Source: Spyradosoma sp004558035 (GTDB lineage Bacteria > Verrucomicrobiota > Verrucomicrobiia > Opitutales > UBA953). From it: 64,000 bases of DNA. The translations under genes were made by a program, and so were the position numbers. Shown here in pieces: positions 26,446-35,340 of this stretch. The DNA lies in NCBI RefSeq assembly GCF_050314555.1, contig NZ_JBNPNH010000008.1, forward strand, positions 1 through 64,000, written 5' to 3'. Each line of letters starts with the position of its first letter. Position 1 is the first letter of the stretch. The notes under the pieces were generated by a model that saw nothing but the letters and a program-made list of their open reading frames with translations, was not told the DNA's origin and ran no database searches.

Positions 26446-27978
26446 TCAGACGGAGACGGGAAAATCCGTTTCGAAGTTCGGACGGAAAAAGCCCGCCGTC
26501 GTTTCGCCGGAAACGCGCAGCGCCCACGTTCCCGCCGCGCGAAGATTCTCGGGAACGGCGAACGGCGCCTCGCCCGAACGCAGCCCCGCGCGGGAACGCG
26601 TTTCGGCGACGACGATTTCCTCGTCGATCTTCATTTCCGGTCTGCCGTTCACGACGGTCCCGCTCGGCTCCAAAAGCACGAGCGCGATTTTCAGCGAACG
26701 CATCTTCGCGGGATCGCCACGCACGACGCGCCACGACACGAGCGCGTTTCCGCCGCGCGGCAGCGGTCCCGAGGGCGCGAGCGTCAGCGCGTAGCGCGGA
26801 TTGAAAGAACCGGCGATCGCCCGCAGCGCCGCGGCCGCGAGACCGATTCCGACGAGCACGAACGGAATCAGGAAAAAGTGCACGGAGGAAAATCCGGTTT
26901 CTTCGAAACGAGAAAACGCGAAGACGAGAAACACGGAAATCAGCGTGTTCCACATCACGGCGAAGACGATCATGGCGAACGGGCTCGAAGAAGACGCCGC
27001 CGGCTCGAGCTCGCCGAGCGCGCGGGAACGCTCCCGCGGCCTCCTTTCGCGGGAACGCCCGCCGATGTGCGGAAGCACGGCGAAACCCGCGCCGAAGACC
27101 GCGAACGCCGCGCCGAAAAGAGGCGTGATCATCTTCCTCGCCGCGAAGCCGCCTTCGGGCCGTTTCAGCGAACACTCGCCCGGATTTTCCGGATCGTGCC
27201 AGCAGTTTTTCAGCTTACGGAAGCGCTCCAGCCGCGCCGCCTCGGCGGCACGATCGTTCGACGAGACGTCGCCCGTGAAAAAGATTTTGTCGCCGCGGAA
27301 CGTCTTTCCGCCGACGGAAAACTCGAAGACGATTTCCGGCGCATACGTCGTCCCGCCTTTTTCGCTCGTGTGCCTTTTCAGCTTCGAGGAAACGATGCGG
27401 CAGGGCGCGGGAACCCACGTCGCCGCGGCGTCGTTTTCGGCGAGGCAAGTCTTCACGCCGGACGCGATGAAGCAGATTCCGACGACGCAGAAAACCGCCC
27501 CGAAAACACTGAAGACGATTTTCGGAGCGAGCGACGGATTTTCCGCCGCGCGCTCCGCCTCCTCCGCGTTTTCCTCGCCGCGGAAAGGATTCGGCGCGGA
27601 GGCGGCATCCGGCGCGTCCTCCGCCGGCGCTTCGGCGGGAACGCTCCCGCACGGCGGCGCGGTGAAGACGAGATGCAGCACGCGGACCGCTAAAATCGCG
27701 AAGCGGAGAAAAAACGCGACTACGCCGAGACCGAACGCTACCGCGAGAACGAGGAACAGCACGTTGCCCTTCGAGCCTTCCGCGCCGAACAGCCCGACGA
27801 AATCTTCCCCTAACCTGCAAACGGCCGCGACGCCGAAACCCGTCGCGAAAAGCGCGGGAACGAGCGGAAGTCCGGCGATGAACGCGCGCGCGATGCGCGT
27901 CCGCGCCGCGAGATACTCGCGACGGACGTCCTCGAAACTTTCGCGGCCTTTCCCGCGCGAAGAAAAAGAGAAACGCAT
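26446..27978 (-). CDS. DUF3592-containing membrane protein
   Basis: 510 residues. Hydrophobic segments lie near 35-60, 78-105, 155-178, 290-308, 335-355 and 370-392. Between the third and fourth, ATWVPAPCRIVSSKLKRH and then TYAPEIVFEFSVGGKTFRGDKIFFTG has the DUF3592 pattern (W.P....I..S.......Y.P.V.Y.Y.V.G..Y.G). The C-terminal ~110 residues are a soluble beta-rich domain with YALTLAPSGPLPRGGNALVSWRV, as in proteins that follow DUF3592. Function is not known. It converges on the phoR-like gene with only ten bases between stops. Confidence 0.6.
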   Translation of the reverse strand: MRFSFSSRGKGRESFEDVRREYLAARTRIARAFIAGLPLVPALFATGFGVAAVCRLGEDFVGLFGAEGSKGNVLFLVLAVAFGLGVVAFFLRFAILAVRVLHLVFTAPPCGSVPAEAPAEDAPDAASAPNPFRGEENAEEAERAAENPSLAPKIVFSVFGAVFCVVGICFIASGVKTCLAENDAAATWVPAPCRIVSSKLKRHTSEKGGTTYAPEIVFEFSVGGKTFRGDKIFFTGDVSSNDRAAEAARLERFRKLKNCWHDPENPGECSLKRPEGGFAARKMITPLFGAAFAVFGAGFAVLPHIGGRSRERRPRERSRALGELEPAASSSSPFAMIVFAVMWNTLISVFLVFAFSRFEETGFSSVHFFLIPFVLVGIGLAAAALRAIAGSFNPRYALTLAPSGPLPRGGNALVSWRVVRGDPAKMRSLKIALVLLEPSGTVVNGRPEMKIDEEIVVAETRSRAGLRSGEAPFAVPENLRAAGTWALRVSGETTAGFFRPNFETDFPVSV

Positions 27979-28091
27979 AGGCGGAGCATCATGCCTTCAA
28001 AGCCGCGAAAACTGAAACCGAAAACGCGGCGAAGCCCCGTCGCGGAAAAAAATTATTTGAACAAACGTTCGACAAAGATAAAATCGGACGC

Positions 28092-28718
28092 ATGAATCTG
28101 ATTCAAAAACACAGGAACGCGCTCGCGGACGCGGCAGTCTTCGTCGGCTGCGTCGCGGCGACGGCGCTGATCGCGAACCTGACGCTGTGGGCGGATCTTC
28201 GCCTCGGCATCATCCGCAGCGAAATGTCGTTCACCGAAAACGCGCAGCTGCTCTTCGTCGCGCTCACGATCTTCACGTTCGTCCGCTTCATGCGGGAACG
28301 GCCGGAGTTCCGGCACGCGTGCGCGCTCGTCGTCGGCTTCTTCTGCGCGATCTTCGTCCGGGAATGCGACGGCTATCTGGACGCGGTCGTGCACGGCTTC
28401 TGGGTCGTTCCCGCGCTGTGCGCGACGGCGGTCGCGCTGTTCTTCGGGCTTCGGGACCGGCGCGCCTGTCTGCGGGAGGGGCTGGCGCTGCTCGCCTCGC
28501 CGATGCTCGTGGTCGTCGCCGGGGTCGTGCTGCTGCTCGTCTGGTCGCGTCTTTTCGGCATGAGCGGCTTCTGGCGCGCGCTGATGGGCGAAAGCTACAT
28601 GCGGGAAGTCAAGGTCGTCGCGGAGGAAGGGGCGGAACTGCTTTCCTACGGCGTGATTCTCACGGGCGCGATTCTGCTGCGGCGCCGGTTCCGGCGGCGC
28701 GTTCCCGCGGAGGCGTGA
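28092..28718 (+). CDS. unrecognised five- to six-segment membrane protein
   Basis: 208 residues with hydrophobic segments near 14-32, 50-64, 76-92, 104-120, 134-154 and 182-196. Conserved-looking charged spots are FTENAQLLFVA near 47, VRECDGYLDAVVHGFW near 93 and EEGAELLSYG near 178, all at membrane borders. The protein ends in a basic tail (RRRFRRRVPAEA). I do not recognise a family. It stands alone between two genes on the opposite strand and ends at a terminator hairpin. Confidence 0.55.
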   Translation: MNLIQKHRNALADAAVFVGCVAATALIANLTLWADLRLGIIRSEMSFTENAQLLFVALTIFTFVRFMRERPEFRHACALVVGFFCAIFVRECDGYLDAVVHGFWVVPALCATAVALFFGLRDRRACLREGLALLASPMLVVVAGVVLLLVWSRLFGMSGFWRALMGESYMREVKVVAEEGAELLSYGVILTGAILLRRRFRRRVPAEA

Positions 28719-28746
28719 AAAAAGACCTGTCCGACGAGCGGACAGG
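28717..28746. terminator. terminator between the membrane protein and HU genes
   Basis: CCTGTCCG (28726-28733) pairs with CGGACAGG (28739-28746). The A-run at 28718-28723 becomes a T-run on the minus strand, so it serves HU best; it lies directly behind the plus-strand gene as well. Confidence 0.75.
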
Positions 28747-28774
28747 CCTTTCGGGGAAAAAACAAGCGTAAAGC

Positions 28775-29062
28775 TTATTTCGTCTTGGCGGCGACGGCCT
28801 TGAGCGCGGAACCGGCCTTGAATTTGACCGACTTCGACGCCTTGATCTTGATCTTCTCACCCGTCTTCGGATTGACGCCCTGACGCGCGGCGCGCGCGGC
28901 GACCGAGAACGTGCCGAAGCCGATGATCTGGACGGCCTTGTCCGCCTTGATGCCGGCCTTGATCGCGTCAAGAACGGCTTCGACGGCGCGTTCCGCGGCG
29001 GCTTTGGAGGTATCTCCGCCGAGGCTCGCTTTTACTTTTTCGATGAGTTCACCTTTGTTCAT
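28775..29062 (-). CDS. HU-family nucleoid protein
   Basis: A 95-residue DNA-bending protein that compacts the chromosome. MNKGELIEKV starts the helical dimer body; IIGFGTFSV near 47-55 and AARQGVNPKTGEKIKIKASKSVKFKAG carry the beta-arm with the RxGxNPxTGE tip proline. The fold and length are those of HU rather than IHF, as the N-terminus lacks the IHF pattern. A promoter-like region lies upstream on the minus strand. The gene contains no GGGAACG word, in keeping with other conserved genes here. Confidence 0.93.
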   Translation of the reverse strand: MNKGELIEKVKASLGGDTSKAAAERAVEAVLDAIKAGIKADKAVQIIGFGTFSVAARAARQGVNPKTGEKIKIKASKSVKFKAGSALKAVAAKTK

Positions 29063-29091
29063 AATTATGATGGTAAGTATTGTTGTAGGTC

Positions 29092-29144
29092 GTTAACGTT
29101 TTGTTAACGCAGATAAATACAGGCTTGAACGGCGATTGCGTCAA
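29092..29144 (-). promoter_or_regulatory. candidate promoter and operator of the HU gene
   Basis: On the minus strand TTGACG (29144-29139) is followed after 17 bases by TGTATT, a fair sigma-70-type pair. Downstream, two GTTAACG words (29092-29098 and 29103-29109) repeat at 11-base spacing, one helical turn, which could be an operator. The assignment is by eye. Confidence 0.4.
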
Positions 29145-29260
29145 CAGTTTTCCTCCGCGGGAACGCAAAAAAAATAATGCGCCGGGCGCGAAAAAAACGC
29201 TTGTGCTCCGCCCGTCTTCATGCTTGCGCGCGTTCCCGCTCTCCGCCTCGCGCGGAAAGA

Positions 29261-29304
29261 CGAAAACGCCGCGAATCCCTTTAAAATACGGGCATTCGCG
29301 GCGT
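29261..29304 (-). terminator. terminator hairpin after the 154-residue gene
   Basis: ACGCCGCGAAT (29266-29276) pairs with ATTCGCGGCGT (29294-29304), and on the minus strand a short T-run follows. It starts 26 bases after the stop of the minus-strand gene ending at 29330. Confidence 0.6.
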
Positions 29305-29329
29305 CTCTCGCGCGGGAACGCGTGCGCGC

Positions 29330-29794
29330 TCACTCGAAAGGCTTTTCCTTCGTCTCGGTCGGAATCACGTTGTCCGTCGGCAGCAGGAACGCCGCCTCCT
29401 TGTTCTTCACCCAGACGTTCTGGTCCTTGAAGAACTTGGCGGGAACGAACTCGCACGCTTCGGAAATGCTCTTCACGGGGTTGCGGCGGCCTTTGCGCGT
29501 GCGGTTGTATTCGTAGGCGGCGACGATGATCTTTTCGGTCGCGGTGAACTCGCTGTCCTCCTCGGGAATCTGCACGACGTAGCCCGTGAGCTCGACGCCG
29601 TCGAGCGCGCCTTCGGGGTCGCACGCGACGAAGACGAACTTCTTCTTCGCGGCGGGAACCTTGTTCTCCTTGTTCTCGAGCTGCTCGAGCTTGATCTCCT
29701 CCTGAATCTCGGAGATGATCTTCGCCGTCATGCGCGCGTCCACCTTGTTGCGCGTGAGCACGAGCTGTAAAATGTCCAGATCTACTTTTGCCAT
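29330..29794 (-). CDS. unrecognised 154-residue protein
   Basis: I do not recognise a family. The protein has no signal peptide or membrane segment. Residues about 1-50 are charged and helical (KIISEIQEEIKLEQLENKENK), possibly a short coiled coil. The middle contains KFVFVACDPEGALDGVELTGYVVQIPEED and ATEKIIVAAYEYNRTRKGR, which alternate like beta strands. The acidic C-terminus ends ETKEKPFE. The codon use matches neighbouring host genes and a terminator follows, so it is very probably real. It sits between HU and ispA as a single-gene unit. Confidence 0.6.
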   Translation of the reverse strand: MAKVDLDILQLVLTRNKVDARMTAKIISEIQEEIKLEQLENKENKVPAAKKKFVFVACDPEGALDGVELTGYVVQIPEEDSEFTATEKIIVAAYEYNRTRKGRRNPVKSISEACEFVPAKFFKDQNVWVKNKEAAFLLPTDNVIPTETKEKPFE

Positions 29795-29899
29795 GACCGA
29801 GCATCACAACCTTTTTTCGCGGGAACGGCAAAATTTTTTTCCCGTGTCTCCCTTCCTTTGCCGTTCACAAGCCGCGCGTTTCGTGCTTCCATAACGGGC

Positions 29900-30778
29900 A
29901 TGACGATTTCGGAAAAAATCAGACAATGCGCCGCGCGCGTCGAAGCCGCGTTCGCGCTTCACGTTCCCGCGGAGGACGCGCGCCCCGCGCCGATTCACCG
30001 CGCGATGCTCTACAGCCTGCGCGCCGGCGGGAAACGCGTCCGCCCCGTGCTCCTGCTCGCGGCGTTCGAGGCGTTCCCGTCCGACAACGATCCGCTGCCC
30101 GCCGCCGTCGCGATCGAGTGCCTGCACACGTATTCGCTGATTCACGACGACCTGCCGTGCATGGACGATTCCGACCTGCGCCGCGGCAAGCCCACCTGCC
30201 ACAAGCAGTTCGACGAACCGCTCGCGCTCCTCGCCGGCGACGCGCTGCTCACGCACGCGCTGACGCTGCTCGCCGACGCCTACGCGTCGAAGCCGGAGCT
30301 CGCCGTCGCGCTCGTCCGCACGCTCGGCGACGCCGCGGGCTCCCGCCGGCTCATCGGCGGCCAGGTGGAGGACATGCTCGGCGAGCGCGGCGAGGCTTCC
30401 GCCGAGCGCCTCGACTTCATCCACGAAAACAAGACCGCCGCGCTGATTTCCGCCGCGCTGGAGATGGGATTCCGCCTCGGGAACGCGCCCGCCGAAGCCG
30501 TCGCCGCCGTGCGCGGAATCGGCCGCGACGTCGGCGTCGCCTTTCAGATCGTCGACGACGTGCTCGACGAGACCAGCGACGCCGAAACGATGGGCAAGCC
30601 CGTGCGCGCCGACGTCGGCAACCGCAAGCTGACGTATCCGCGCTTCCACGGCATGGAAAAATCGCGGGAACGCGCGCGGGAGCTTTCCGAGCGCGCCGTC
30701 GCCGCCTGCGAAAAGCTCGGCGGGAACACGGAATTCCTCGTCGGCATCATCCGCGCGATGGCGGAGCGCGTCCGCTGA
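29900..30778 (+). CDS. ispA: short-chain polyprenyl diphosphate synthase (farnesyl type)
   Basis: Joins isopentenyl diphosphate units to make geranyl or farnesyl diphosphate for undecaprenol and quinones. The first aspartate-rich motif is DDLPCMDD at 83-90 with the two-residue insertion typical of bacterial FPP synthases. The second is DDVLDETSD near 220. GGKRVRPVL near 39 and GGQVEDM near 153 bind diphosphate. The 292 residues start at the ATG at 29900; an upstream TTG at 29858 was not used. It leads ispA-ruvC-gluQ with gaps of 57 and 10 bases. Dxr at 4.5 kb feeds the same pathway. Confidence 0.92.
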   Translation: MTISEKIRQCAARVEAAFALHVPAEDARPAPIHRAMLYSLRAGGKRVRPVLLLAAFEAFPSDNDPLPAAVAIECLHTYSLIHDDLPCMDDSDLRRGKPTCHKQFDEPLALLAGDALLTHALTLLADAYASKPELAVALVRTLGDAAGSRRLIGGQVEDMLGERGEASAERLDFIHENKTAALISAALEMGFRLGNAPAEAVAAVRGIGRDVGVAFQIVDDVLDETSDAETMGKPVRADVGNRKLTYPRFHGMEKSRERARELSERAVAACEKLGGNTEFLVGIIRAMAERVR

Positions 30779-30835
30779 CGCAGGCGGGAACGCGACGCGC
30801 GAAACGCATCCGAAATTCAATTACACGAAAAAGAC

Positions 30836-31489
30836 ATGGCGACCTCGCGCAGTCTCTGGACGCAGAAGATCCTCGGCGGCGGCAAGCCCGGCGGGAACGC
30901 CGCCTCGCCGCGCACGAATCTCGTGGACCGCCTTCCCGAAAGCCGCAGCCGCGCGCGCTCCGCGCCGGCGCTTCCCGGCGCGCGGACGCCCTTCGAAGGC
31001 TTCGTGCTCGGCGTCGACCCGAGTCTGCGCGGGAGCGGCTTCGCCGTCGTCGAATTCGCGCGCGGAAGCGAGCCCAGGCTGCATTTTTCGCGCACGCTCC
31101 GGCTCGCCCGCGAGCTGCCGTTCGCGGACTGCCTCGGCGAAATCTACAAGCTCTGCTCCGACTGCTGCTACGAATATCCCGTGCGCCACGTCTCGCTCGA
31201 AGAGACGATCTACGTCAACAACTTCAAGGTCGCGCAGGTGCTGGGCGCGGCGCGCGGCGCGGCGATCGCCGCCGCGAACGTGATCGGCATCCCGATCTTC
31301 GAATACCCGCCGCTGCGCATCAAGCAGGCGGTCGTCGGCTTCGGGCGCGCGGGCAAGGCGCAGGTCGCGGGCATGACGAAGCAGATTCTCCGCCTCGCCG
31401 AATCGCTCCCGTTCGACGAGTCCGACGCCGCCGCCGCCGCGCTCTGCCACGCCTACACGTTCCGCGAAGCGCCGTCGCCGCGCGGCTGA
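30836..31489 (+). CDS. ruvC: Holliday-junction resolvase RuvC with N-terminal extension
   Basis: Cuts Holliday junctions after RuvAB branch migration. GVDPSLRGSGFAVVE near 58-72 holds the first catalytic Asp; SLEETIYVNNFKVAQVLGAARG near 120-141 holds the Glu and the DNA-contacting loop; PPLRIKQAVVGFGRAGKAQVAGM near 161 is the family's basic segment; DESDAAAAALCHA near 195 holds the last Asp pair. The fold starts only near residue 54, so there is an extra Ser/Arg/Pro-rich N-terminus. A later start would remove it, but no good internal ATG exists before the fold. Confidence 0.88.
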   Translation: MATSRSLWTQKILGGGKPGGNAASPRTNLVDRLPESRSRARSAPALPGARTPFEGFVLGVDPSLRGSGFAVVEFARGSEPRLHFSRTLRLARELPFADCLGEIYKLCSDCCYEYPVRHVSLEETIYVNNFKVAQVLGAARGAAIAAANVIGIPIFEYPPLRIKQAVVGFGRAGKAQVAGMTKQILRLAESLPFDESDAAAAALCHAYTFREAPSPRG

Positions 31490-31499
31490 CGAAAACGCC

Positions 31500-32321
31500 A
31501 TGGCGACCTATCGCGGCAGAATCGCTCCGACGCCGACCGGGCTGCTCCATCTCGGGCACGCGCGGACGTTCGCGCTCGCCGCGCGGCGCTGCCGCGAAGC
31601 CGCGGGAACGCTCGTCCTGCGCATCGAAGATCTGGATACGCTGCGCTGCAGAAAGGAGTTCGCCGACGCCGCGATCGAGGACCTGCGCCTGCTCGGAATC
31701 GCGTGGGACGAAGGTCCCGACGTCAGCGGCCCGTGCGCGCCCTACGTGCAGTCCGAAAACCTGCCGTATTTTCTGAAAATCTGGGAACGCCTGAAGAACG
31801 CCGGCGCGATTTATCCCTGCCGCCGTTCCCGCAAGGACGTCGCCGCCGCCGCGCGCGCGCCGCACGCGGAGGACGAGACCGCCGAGCCGATCTTTCCGCC
31901 CGAATGGCGCCCGCCCGCGGGCACGGGAACGGAGCTCGACGCGCCCGGCGATTACAACTGGCGCTTCCGCGTGCCCGACGGCGAGGCGATCGAGTTCTTC
32001 GACGCGCTCCAGGGGCCGCAGCGCTTCGTCGCGGGAGAGGATTTCGGCGATTTCGTCGTGTGGCGGCGCGACGGCGTTCCCGCGTACGAGCTCGCCGTCG
32101 TCGCCGACGACGTCCGCATGGGAATCACGGAAGTCGTGCGCGGCGCGGATCTGCTGAAATCGACGGCGCGGCAGATCCTGATCTACCGCGCGCTCGGCGC
32201 CGCCGTTCCCGCGTGGGCGCACGCGCCGCTCGTGCTCGACGAGCACGGCCGCCGCCTCGCCAAGCGCTCCGACGCGCTCTCGCTCCGCGCCCTCCGCGCC
32301 CGCGGCGAAAAGATAATCTGA
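31500..32321 (+). CDS. gluQ: glutamyl-Q tRNA(Asp) synthetase
   Basis: A truncated glutamyl-tRNA synthetase paralogue that attaches glutamate to queuosine at the wobble base of tRNA-Asp. RIAPTPTGLLHLGHAR at 7-22 carries the HIGH motif (HLGH); LRIEDLDTLRC follows, and RRLAKRSDA near 250 is the KMSKS equivalent. The 273 residues lack an anticodon-binding domain, which separates it from GltX. A Cys/Arg segment (YPCRRSRKD) near 103 is where GluQ has its zinc site, reduced here. Six copies of the GGGAACG word lie within 0.8 kb, an unusually high density. It implies that the cell makes queuosine. Confidence 0.87.
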   Translation: MATYRGRIAPTPTGLLHLGHARTFALAARRCREAAGTLVLRIEDLDTLRCRKEFADAAIEDLRLLGIAWDEGPDVSGPCAPYVQSENLPYFLKIWERLKNAGAIYPCRRSRKDVAAAARAPHAEDETAEPIFPPEWRPPAGTGTELDAPGDYNWRFRVPDGEAIEFFDALQGPQRFVAGEDFGDFVVWRRDGVPAYELAVVADDVRMGITEVVRGADLLKSTARQILIYRALGAAVPAWAHAPLVLDEHGRRLAKRSDALSLRALRARGEKII

Positions 32322-32436
32322 CGCGCGCCTCCGACGTTCCCGCGCAGACGCGGAGAGCGCGCCCGCCCGCGCGCGCCTACGCGCTTGCGCCGGGGCGGGG
32401 AAAAGCTTAGAATCTCTCTTTTCAAAATTATTCGTC

Positions 32437-34284
32437 ATGAGTCAAGATTCCGAAAAACCCAAGTTCATCAACGAAAAATCCGTTCCCGCGGGAACGCCCA
32501 TGCGCGGCGCCGACGTCGTCGTCCGTTGCCTTGAAAAGCTGGGCGTGGACACGGTTTTCGCGTATCCGGGCGGCTCGGCGATAGAGCTCAACCAGGCGCT
32601 CACGCGCTCGACGAAGATCCGCACGATTCTGCCGCGCCACGAACAGGGCGGCGGCTTCATGGCGGGCGGCTACGCGCGTTCCACGGGCAAGTGCGGCGTG
32701 TGCTTCGCGACGAGCGGACCGGGCGCGACGAATCTCGTCACGACGATCGCCGACGCGTTCATGGACAGCATTCCCGTCGTCTTCATCACGGGGCAGGTGT
32801 TCTCGCAGTTCATCGGCAAGCAGGCGTTTCAGGAAACGGACTTCTACGGCATGACGCTGCCCGTCGTGAAGCACAGCTTCCTCGTGCTGAAGGCGGAGGA
32901 TCTGCCGCGCGTGATGTTCCGCGCGTTCAAGATCGCGACGAGCGGGCGCCCCGGCCCCGTCGTCGTGGACATTCCGAAGGACGTGCAGCAGGCGATGTTC
33001 GTGCCGCAGTTCCCCGCCTCGACGGACGACCTCGCGCCGCGCATTCCCGGCAAGCTGCACGCGATGGACGACGAGCTGAAGCTCGTGCTCGACCTCATTT
33101 CCTCGGCGAAGAAGCCCGTGCTCTACATCGGCGGCGGCGTGATCTCGTCCGAATCCTCCGAGCTGCTGCGCGAGTTCGCGCGCCTCACGGGCATTCCCGT
33201 CGCCTCGACGCTGATGGGCGTCGGCGCGTTCCCGGCGGAAGATCCGCAGTCGCTCTACTGGTTCGGCATGCACGGCACCGTCGTCGGCAACTGGGCGGTC
33301 TATTATTCAGACCTGCTCATCGCGATGGGCGCGCGCTTCGACGACCGCATCACGGGAACGGTCGAAAAATTCGCGCCCAACGCCACGATCGTCCATTTCG
33401 ACATCGACCGCTCCGAGCACAACAAGAACAAGAAGGTGCAGTTCCCGATCGAGGGCGAGCTGCACGACGCGCTCACGCGCCTCATCGACCTCATCAAACG
33501 CACGGGCTTCCGCAAGCCCGACCTTTCCGCGTGGTACGCGACCATCGACGGCTGGAAGAAGGAACACGGCTTCCCGTTCCGCTACGACCGCGGCGACTGC
33601 CCGCACATTCTCCCGCAGGAGGCGGTCGAGACGCTCTACGAAGAGACGAAGGGCGAGGCGATCGTCTGCACGGGCGTCGGCCAGCACCAGATGTGGACGC
33701 CGCAGTATTACAAGTTCAACAAGCCGCGCACGTTCATCTCCTCGCTCGGCGCGGGAACGATGGGCTTCGGCTTCGCGGCCGCGTGCGGCGTCGCCGCGGC
33801 GCATCCGGACAAGACCGTCGTCAACGTGGACGGCGACGGCTCCGTGCTGATGAACATTCAGGAACTCGGCACGATGGCGATCGAAAAGCTCGCCGTCAAA
33901 ACGATGATTCTCAACAACCAGCACCTCGGCATGGTCGCGCAGTGGGAAGACTGCTTCTACGGCTCCAACCGCGGGCAGACTCTGCTCGGCGACGTGAACA
34001 ACGTCGGCTCGCCCGACAATCCCGGCGGGCTCTACCCGGACTTCGTGACGATCGCCAAGGGCTTCGGCGTCAAGGGCCGCCGCGTGATGAAGCGCGAGGA
34101 GCTCCGCGACGCGATCCGCGAGATGCTCGACACGCCCGGACCGTTCGTGCTCGACGTCGTCGTGCCCTACGGGCCGCACGTGCTGCCGTTCATCCCGCAG
34201 AAATGCTCCGCGCTCGACATCATGACGACGCAGAAGGTGGACGCCTGCCGCCAGTGCGGCAAGTGCCCGTGGCAGATCAAGTGA
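32437..34284 (+). CDS. ilvB: acetolactate synthase, large catalytic subunit
   Basis: Thiamine-diphosphate enzyme for the first common step of valine, leucine and isoleucine synthesis. Glu69 in LPRHEQGGGFMAGGYAR activates the cofactor; GDGSVLMNIQELGTM near 464 with NNQHLGMVAQWE is the thiamine/Mg2+ site; QETDFYGMTLPVVKHS is conserved. The FAD-binding middle domain is present. 615 residues, with an extra N-terminal ~20 and an unusual C-terminus ACRQCGKCPW holding a CxxCxxC cluster. No small regulatory subunit (ilvN) adjoins. A 16-bp palindromic dimer of the genome word lies at 32481. A terminator follows at 34307. Confidence 0.9.
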   Translation: MSQDSEKPKFINEKSVPAGTPMRGADVVVRCLEKLGVDTVFAYPGGSAIELNQALTRSTKIRTILPRHEQGGGFMAGGYARSTGKCGVCFATSGPGATNLVTTIADAFMDSIPVVFITGQVFSQFIGKQAFQETDFYGMTLPVVKHSFLVLKAEDLPRVMFRAFKIATSGRPGPVVVDIPKDVQQAMFVPQFPASTDDLAPRIPGKLHAMDDELKLVLDLISSAKKPVLYIGGGVISSESSELLREFARLTGIPVASTLMGVGAFPAEDPQSLYWFGMHGTVVGNWAVYYSDLLIAMGARFDDRITGTVEKFAPNATIVHFDIDRSEHNKNKKVQFPIEGELHDALTRLIDLIKRTGFRKPDLSAWYATIDGWKKEHGFPFRYDRGDCPHILPQEAVETLYEETKGEAIVCTGVGQHQMWTPQYYKFNKPRTFISSLGAGTMGFGFAAACGVAAAHPDKTVVNVDGDGSVLMNIQELGTMAIEKLAVKTMILNNQHLGMVAQWEDCFYGSNRGQTLLGDVNNVGSPDNPGGLYPDFVTIAKGFGVKGRRVMKREELRDAIREMLDTPGPFVLDVVVPYGPHVLPFIPQKCSALDIMTTQKVDACRQCGKCPWQIK

Positions 34285-34306
34285 ACGCGCCCGCGCGCCC
34301 GCGCCG

Positions 34307-34335
34307 AAAACCGCCGGTCTCCTCCGGCGGTTTTT
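34307..34335 (+). terminator. intrinsic terminator after ilvB
   Basis: CCGCCGG pairs with CCGGCGG around TCTCCT, with AAAA before and TTTTT after the stem, 23 bases behind the ilvB stop. Confidence 0.88.
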
Positions 34336-34384
34336 CGTTTTGCGGAGACGCGGCTTTTGCGTTCAAATGGACGCAGAATCCGCC

Positions 34385-35338
34385 ATGGAAAAAATTCTCG
34401 TCATCAAACCCTCGTCGCTCGGCGACATTCTCCACGCGCTGCAGGTCGTCGAAACTCTGCGCGAAAACCGCGGACGCGGGAACGTCGAAATCACCTGGCT
34501 CGTGCGCGACATCTTCGAGCCGCTGCTGAACGTGTGCGCGACGGTGGACCGCACGATCGTCTTCGAGCGCGGCAAGGGGCTGCGCGGCATCTGGGAAACG
34601 GGCATGCGGCTGCGGCGGGAACGCTTCGACCTCGTGCTCGACATGCAGGGGCTGGCGCGCTCGGCGTTCTGGGCGCTCTGCGCGCGCGCGCCGAGAAAAA
34701 TCGGACGCGGCGACGGGCGCGAAGGCTCGCGGCTCTGTTTCCGCGAGCTCGCGGGAGCGCCCGCGGCGGGCTTCGGAAACGCGCACGCGGTGGAAATCCT
34801 GCTCCAGTTTCTCCCGAAACTCGGACTGCCCGCGGAGCCGCGCGGCAAGGTCGAATTCCCCGGCGCGAAACTTTCCGACGCGATTGCCGAACGCCTCGCC
34901 GCGACGGGAACGGACGAGGCGCCGATTCTGCTTTTCCCGGATTCGCGCCGCGCCGAAAAGGAATGGAAGGGCTTCGTCGCGCTGACGCCGCTGCTGCTGG
35001 AACGCTTCCCGAAGACGCCCGTCGTCTGGGTCGGACAGAGCGCGCTGCGGAGCGATCCCGCGTGGGACGCGAACCCGCGCTTCGTGAATCTGATGGGCAA
35101 GACGCGCCTCGCGGACGTGATCGCGCTGATCGCGCGCGCACGCCGCTGCGTCACGAACGACAGCGGGCCGATGCACATCGCGGCGGCGATGGGCGTTCCC
35201 GTGCTCGGGCTTTTCGGGCCGACTTCGCCGCGCCTCTACGGGCCGTTCCCGCTCTCGCGCCCCGGCAACCGCGTGCTCGTCGCGCCCGACGGCGACCTCG
35301 CGAAGCTCTCCCCGCAGACCGTCCTCGAAGCCGTCTGA
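34385..35338 (+). CDS. glycosyltransferase family 9 heptosyltransferase
   Basis: Transfers heptose from ADP-heptose to the LPS inner core. MEKILVIKPSSLGDILHALQVVETLR is the classic start of WaaC/WaaF/RfaQ proteins. VLDMQGLARSAFWAL near 93 and CVTNDSGPMHIAAAMGVPVLGLFGPTSP near 258 (D-SGPMH) form the donor site. The 317 residues are typical of the family. ATG at 34385 gives the motif at the very N-terminus; ATG 34367 would add six residues. With kdsA it supports a KDO-heptose LPS core. Which heptose it adds cannot be decided. Confidence 0.88.
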   Translation: MEKILVIKPSSLGDILHALQVVETLRENRGRGNVEITWLVRDIFEPLLNVCATVDRTIVFERGKGLRGIWETGMRLRRERFDLVLDMQGLARSAFWALCARAPRKIGRGDGREGSRLCFRELAGAPAAGFGNAHAVEILLQFLPKLGLPAEPRGKVEFPGAKLSDAIAERLAATGTDEAPILLFPDSRRAEKEWKGFVALTPLLLERFPKTPVVWVGQSALRSDPAWDANPRFVNLMGKTRLADVIALIARARRCVTNDSGPMHIAAAMGVPVLGLFGPTSPRLYGPFPLSRPGNRVLVAPDGDLAKLSPQTVLEAV

Positions 35339-35340
35339 GG

